A stretch of DNA of 64,000 nucleotides. Source: Daejeonella rubra (lineage in GTDB: Bacteria; Bacteroidota; Bacteroidia; Sphingobacteriales; Sphingobacteriaceae). Below are positions 60,099 through 64,000 of the stretch, piece by piece. The position numbers and the translations under genes were made by a program. Where the stretch lies: contig NZ_FNHH01000015.1 in NCBI RefSeq assembly GCF_900103545.1, forward strand, positions 31,864 to 95,863. The letters are read 5' to 3'. The notes beneath the pieces were generated by a model. That model saw only the letters and a list, made by a program, of their open reading frames with translations, had not been told where the DNA came from and did not search any database. The first letter of the stretch is position 1; every line of letters starts with the position of its first letter.

Positions 60099-63000
60099 CT
60101 ATCCTTTATTTATTAGTATCATTAAATTATTCTCATCAATACTTACTATTTCTCCTTCAGTTAACTCATTTACAAGCTCTAAGGAGTCTGCCAGAATTTC
60201 GGCGCAAATATATGATAAATTATTTTTCAGGGCTTCCGAAATATATGGATGGTCTTTAACCAGTACCCTGATCTTATCTGTAACCTCAAAACCCTGATCC
60301 TTTCTCATGTTCTGGATGCGGTTAACTAACTCTCTTGAAATTCCCTCCTGCTTTAAGTCTTCGGTGATGGTAATATCTAATGCAACTGTTAATGCTCCAA
60401 GATTTGCAACCTGCCAGCCCGGAACATCTTCCGCCAGGATCTCAACATCTTCAACAAGGATCTGGTAGGAAGTGCCGGGGATATCTATTTTACCCTCGTT
60501 CTCAAACCGGCTGATATCCTGTTGTGTTAGTGAGCTTAAAGCTTCTGCGACAACTTTCATATCCTTACCAACTTTCGGGCCTAAAGCTTTAAAATTTGGC
60601 TTAATTTTTTTGCTGATAATACCAGATGTATCTGTAATATACTCAATATCCTTGATGTTGGTTTCTGAAAGTATCAGATCTTTTATTTTTTCAACCCTCG
60701 CTTTAAAAGTTTTATCCAGCACTGGTATAAGTGCTTTCCCCAATGGCTGCCTTACATTGATACCAACTTTCTTTCTTAATGAAAGGATCAGGGAAGAAAT
60801 ATCCTGAGCGAGCGCCATGCGTTCTTCAAGGGCTTTATCTACCAGGCCTTCATTATATTCCGGAAAATCAGCCAGATGTACAGAAACCGCCTGTTCTTTA
60901 CCTGTAGCACTGTTCAGATCGATAAATAAACGATCACTAAAGAAGGGCGCAACCGGTGCCATTAGTTTTGCGATGGTATTCAGACAGGTATATAATGTCT
61001 GGTAAGCAGAGATCTTATCTTCGGTATATTCACCTTTCCAGAAACGGCGACGGCATAAGCGAACATACCAGTTGCTTAGGTGTTCATCCACAAAGTTCTG
61101 GATAGCACGTGTAGCACGTGTAGGCTCAAAGTCGGCGTAGTATTTATCTACTTCCAGACTTAATGAATTTAATAATGAGATGATCCAGCGATCAATTTCC
61201 GGACGGTCTTTAATCTCCTCCTCCTTATAACTGAAACCGTCTATATTTGCATACAGTACGAAAAATGCATAGGTATTATGCAAGGTTCCAAAGAACTTGC
61301 GGCGCACCTCATCAATACCTTCGATATTGAATTTTAAATTATCCCATGGTGATGCATTGCTGATCATGTACCAGCGTGTAGGGTCTGCACCGTATTTTTC
61401 AATGGTTTCAAATGGATCTACCGCATTGCCCAAACGTTTCGACATTTTATTGCCGTTCTTATCCAATACCAATCCGTTGGATACCACATTTTTAAAGGAA
61501 ACACTGTCGTTGAGCATTACGCCGATGGCATGAAGGGTAAAGAACCATCCACGGGTTTGATCCACTCCTTCGGCAATGAAATCTGCAGGATATATTGACC
61601 CAGCTTCAGAATCAGATCCTGAATGTGTGTTCCAGTATTCTAAAAAGTCTTTCGCACTGATGTTTCCGCTTTTCCCTTCTTCCGTTGGCGGAAGTCCCCA
61701 TTGTGCATAAGGCATTGCTCCAGAATCAAACCATACATCAATCAGATCAGGTTCACGGAGCATTTTCTTGCCGGATGGAGAAAGCAGCACCACATCATCC
61801 ACATACGGACGGTGCATATCATTGATCTCAAATGAAGGGTCCATGAAACCAGCATCTGCCGATCTTTTGATCTCTGCTCTGAGTTCGTTCACTGATCCGA
61901 TACATTTTTCTTCTGCACCATCTTCGGTACGCCAGATTGGGAGTGGAGTACCCCAGTATCTTGATCTGGATAAATTCCAGTCGACCAGGTTTTCCAGCCA
62001 GTTTCCAAAGCGACCGGTACCAGTTGATTCGGGCTTCCAGTTTATGGTTTTGTTGAGTTCAACAAGGCGTTCCTTCACCGCTGTGGTCTTGATAAACCAG
62101 CTGTCGAGCGGATAATACAATACGGGCTTATCTGTTCTCCAGCAATGCGGGTAACTGTGCTCGTATTTCTTTACATCAAACGCTTTGTTATCTTCTTTTA
62201 ATTTAATGGCGATAAGTACATCCGTAGGCCTGAAATCAGGATCCTTGCGTTCTTCATCACTGTAGTATTCTTCTTTTACGTACTTCCCGGCGTAATCTGT
62301 GACCTCCTGAACAAATCGTCCCTGCCTGTCGACAAGCGGAAATTCGTTTCCTTTTTCATCGGTGATCATGACCGATGGCACATTGTTTTCGCGGCATGCC
62401 CTGAAATCGTCTGCACCAAAAACAGAAGCCGTATGTACGATACCTGTACCATCCTCTGTCGTTACAAAATCGGCAGGAATAACGCGGAATGCATTCTTTT
62501 CAAGGTCATCATTCGTTACATAGGGCATCAACTGATGGTAATGCAGGTCAATAAGGTCTGTGCCTTTGAATTCTGCCACGATCTGCCATGGAATCAGTTT
62601 ATCTCCTTCCTTGTAATCTGAGAATTGAATGCCTTTTGCTTCTTCTTTGAAGTATTTTGAAACAAGATCCTTTGCCAGAACCACGCTAACGGGACTGAAA
62701 GTATAAGGATTAAATGTTTTAATTTTTACATAATTGATGGATGCCCCAACAGCCAATGCACAGTTGGAAGGCAAGGTCCATGGGGTAGTGGTCCAGGCCA
62801 GAATGGTGGTATCTTCTGTTTCCTGATCGAACAGAACCTTCATCAATGGATGTTCCTGATCCTTTTTTATGTGGAACTGGGCAACAATGGAGGTGTCTTT
62901 CAGCATTTTATAGGTCCCGGGCTGATTCAGCTCATGTGAGCTTAATCCGGTTCCTGCGGCAGGAGAATAAGGCTGAACGGTGTAACCCTTGTATAAAAGT

Positions 63001-63506
63001 CCTTTTTCATGAAACTGCTTCAATATCCACCAGAGGGTTTCGATATAATCGTTTTCGTAGGTGATATATGGATCTTCCAGGTCAACCCAGTAACCCATTT
63101 TCTCAGTCAGGTCGTTCCATACATCAGTATATTTCATTACCTCGGTACGGCATGCCGCATTATATTCTTCAACGGTAATGCTCTTACCGATATCATCTTT
63201 GGTAATACCCAGCTTTTTCTCTACTGCCAGCTCAATTGGAAGACCATGGGTATCCCAGCCACCTTTACGTTCTACACGGAAGCCTTTCAGGGTTTTATAG
63301 CGACAAAAGATATCCTTGATGGAGCGGGCCATAACATGATGGATCCCCGGCATCCCGTTTGCGGATGGTGGTCCCTCATAAAAGATATAAGGTTTAGAAG
63401 CAGGCCGGTTAGAAATACTTTTTTCAAATACCTGGTTTTTTTTCCAGTATTCTAATATCTCTTTTCCGGTTTTTGATAGATCAAGTTGCTTATATTCTTT
63501 GTACAT
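60099..63506 (-). CDS. ileS: Isoleucyl-tRNA synthetase
   Basis: 1135 residues from ATG 63506; a TTG six codons upstream is unlikely. Class I enzyme: HIGH-equivalent GIHHVMARS near 60, connective editing domain (about 200-420) with TTPWTLPSNCALAVG, KMSKS motif NKMSKRLGN near 690, WFFTLHAIGV near 660, and a long C-terminal anticodon-binding part. The length fits the long IleS type of Bacteroidota. First gene of ileS, dksA-like, lspA. Confidence 0.97.
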   Translation of the reverse strand: MYKEYKQLDLSKTGKEILEYWKKNQVFEKSISNRPASKPYIFYEGPPSANGMPGIHHVMARSIKDIFCRYKTLKGFRVERKGGWDTHGLPIELAVEKKLGITKDDIGKSITVEEYNAACRTEVMKYTDVWNDLTEKMGYWVDLEDPYITYENDYIETLWWILKQFHEKGLLYKGYTVQPYSPAAGTGLSSHELNQPGTYKMLKDTSIVAQFHIKKDQEHPLMKVLFDQETEDTTILAWTTTPWTLPSNCALAVGASINYVKIKTFNPYTFSPVSVVLAKDLVSKYFKEEAKGIQFSDYKEGDKLIPWQIVAEFKGTDLIDLHYHQLMPYVTNDDLEKNAFRVIPADFVTTEDGTGIVHTASVFGADDFRACRENNVPSVMITDEKGNEFPLVDRQGRFVQEVTDYAGKYVKEEYYSDEERKDPDFRPTDVLIAIKLKEDNKAFDVKKYEHSYPHCWRTDKPVLYYPLDSWFIKTTAVKERLVELNKTINWKPESTGTGRFGNWLENLVDWNLSRSRYWGTPLPIWRTEDGAEEKCIGSVNELRAEIKRSADAGFMDPSFEINDMHRPYVDDVVLLSPSGKKMLREPDLIDVWFDSGAMPYAQWGLPPTEEGKSGNISAKDFLEYWNTHSGSDSEAGSIYPADFIAEGVDQTRGWFFTLHAIGVMLNDSVSFKNVVSNGLVLDKNGNKMSKRLGNAVDPFETIEKYGADPTRWYMISNASPWDNLKFNIEGIDEVRRKFFGTLHNTYAFFVLYANIDGFSYKEEEIKDRPEIDRWIISLLNSLSLEVDKYYADFEPTRATRAIQNFVDEHLSNWYVRLCRRRFWKGEYTEDKISAYQTLYTCLNTIAKLMAPVAPFFSDRLFIDLNSATGKEQAVSVHLADFPEYNEGLVDKALEERMALAQDISSLILSLRKKVGINVRQPLGKALIPVLDKTFKARVEKIKDLILSETNIKDIEYITDTSGIISKKIKPNFKALGPKVGKDMKVVAEALSSLTQQDISRFENEGKIDIPGTSYQILVEDVEILAEDVPGWQVANLGALTVALDITITEDLKQEGISRELVNRIQNMRKDQGFEVTDKIRVLVKDHPYISEALKNNLSYICAEILADSLELVNELTEGEIVSIDENNLMILINKG

Positions 63507-63652
63507 CAGTGCTTTAACTCCCAAATTTAAGGATGCAAAGTTAAGAATTTTAACCCTTAAAATGCAGTTTATTCAAATCATTAATACGCGAAAATTTGGA
63601 TATTAAGCAGGGCACGTATTTTGTGTATATTACACTGTTAGTTTTTTAGTTT

Positions 63653-63883
63653 ATGAGAAATATATACATGCGCCGTGGCATCTGGCTGATACTTATAGGA
63701 ATAGCCTTAAATCTTTTGGGATATTACCTGATGGGAGAGGAGATTTACAAGTATGGCTGGGCGATGGTAAGTGGCACCATCGCGTTTGGCGTTGGCTTTT
63801 TATCGGTAATTTATAGTTTGATCCGCAAAATGGACCGAAGAGCTATCATGAAGGAACGGGCAGAGGACGCAGAGGAGGAGTAG
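63653..63883 (+). CDS. Small two-helix membrane protein
   Basis: 76 residues: a short basic N-terminus (MRNIYMRR), two hydrophobic helices (about 9-26 and 35-57) and a highly charged C-terminal tail (KMDRRAIMKERAEDAEEE). No family recognised. It is divergent from ileS. It looks like a real gene by its clean start and consistent hydrophobic/charged layout, but the support is only that. Confidence 0.5.
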   Translation: MRNIYMRRGIWLILIGIALNLLGYYLMGEEIYKYGWAMVSGTIAFGVGFLSVIYSLIRKMDRRAIMKERAEDAEEE

Positions 63884-64000
63884 GTTGAAATCACGACCCT
63901 ATTCACGTCATTTCCTTTGGTCAATGAAAGAATATTTATTAGCTATTACTATTGTTGAAATGGGGGGTCCGGGGGGTGTTAATAAACTAAAATCTTTGTG
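63884..64000. other. Window-end spacer
   Basis: 117 bp with no ORF or RNA visible. It contains a G-run segment (GGGGGGTCCGGGGGG, 63962-63976) unlike the AT-rich surroundings. Confidence 0.4.

Noticed and set aside
63009..63455. 148-codon plus-strand open frame
   Set aside because: It lies antisense inside ileS, which has full-length conserved motifs; it is a shadow frame.
63507..63524. TTG start for ileS at 63524
   Set aside because: ATG at 63506 gives the normal MYKEYKQLDL start.

Overview
The window is a chromosomal segment of a Bacteroidota bacterium, most likely a Sphingobacteriaceae (Pedobacter-like) member. The evidence is a full gldK-gldL-gldM-gldN set, gldB and an SprE/PorW-type lipoprotein (type IX secretion and gliding), promoters of the TAnnTTTG type rather than TATAAT, an ATP synthase operon without beta and epsilon genes, many DUF families typical of the phylum, low GC, and intergenic simple-sequence tracts. 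I see about 60 protein genes. I see no rRNA, tRNA, CRISPR array, phage or insertion sequence. The family assignments are by motif reading only, without database searches.

Layout. 1-4086: end of a terminal-oxidase cluster (heme O synthase, two oxidase subunit III proteins, subunit IV, SCO copper chaperone, DUF420 assembly protein, a small CxxC membrane protein). 4142-8789: DUF983, DUF2461, an OmpA lipoprotein, then on the minus strand an orphan RmlC epimerase, DUF4286 and a TPR protein. 9087-13343: S9 peptidase with a two-component system. 13406-18976 (minus): MOSC protein, UbiA-like membrane protein, metallophosphoesterase, MoxR-like AAA ATPase and VWA protein. 19133-22977: NTF2-like protein, SDR, HemW, EamA exporter and an Lrp regulator with likely operators upstream. 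23217-29874: DUF4271 protein, uroporphyrinogen-III synthase and gldKLMN. 29930-36768 (minus): UvrC, PBP1A and SprE/PorW. 37011-43137: F-type ATP synthase operon (AtpZ/I, a, c, b, delta, alpha, gamma plus small membrane proteins). 43203-47863: patatin, GldB, NAD synthetase, sugar isomerase-like protein. 48128-53090: Lnt, PH/SHOCT protein, RsmI, SerS, DUF4112. 53236-56673: pyruvate carboxylase. 56991-58049: an unassigned protein with kinase-like motifs, between repeat tracts. 58219-63506 (minus): SIMPL protein, LspA, DksA-like protein, IleS. 63653-63883: small membrane protein.

How the genes work together. Energy metabolism is served by the oxidase cluster and the ATP synthase operon, with heme supply represented by heme O synthase, HemD and HemW. 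The T9SS/gliding machinery is spread over three loci (motor and ring gldKLMN, sprE/porW, gldB). Lipoprotein maturation (LspA, Lnt) supports the many lipoproteins seen here (GldK, GldB, SprE, the OmpA protein, the S9 peptidase).

Most of the window is ordinary conserved chromosome. The items most worth a second look are the kinase-like gene at 56991-58049 and its flanking repeats, the palindrome lying between the promoter elements of pyc, the pair of Lrp-like operators at 23000-23046, inverted repeats at several gene junctions of the ATP synthase operon, and terminator-like hairpins on an apparently gene-free strand near 48059-48163. I did not find a clearly new multigene system.
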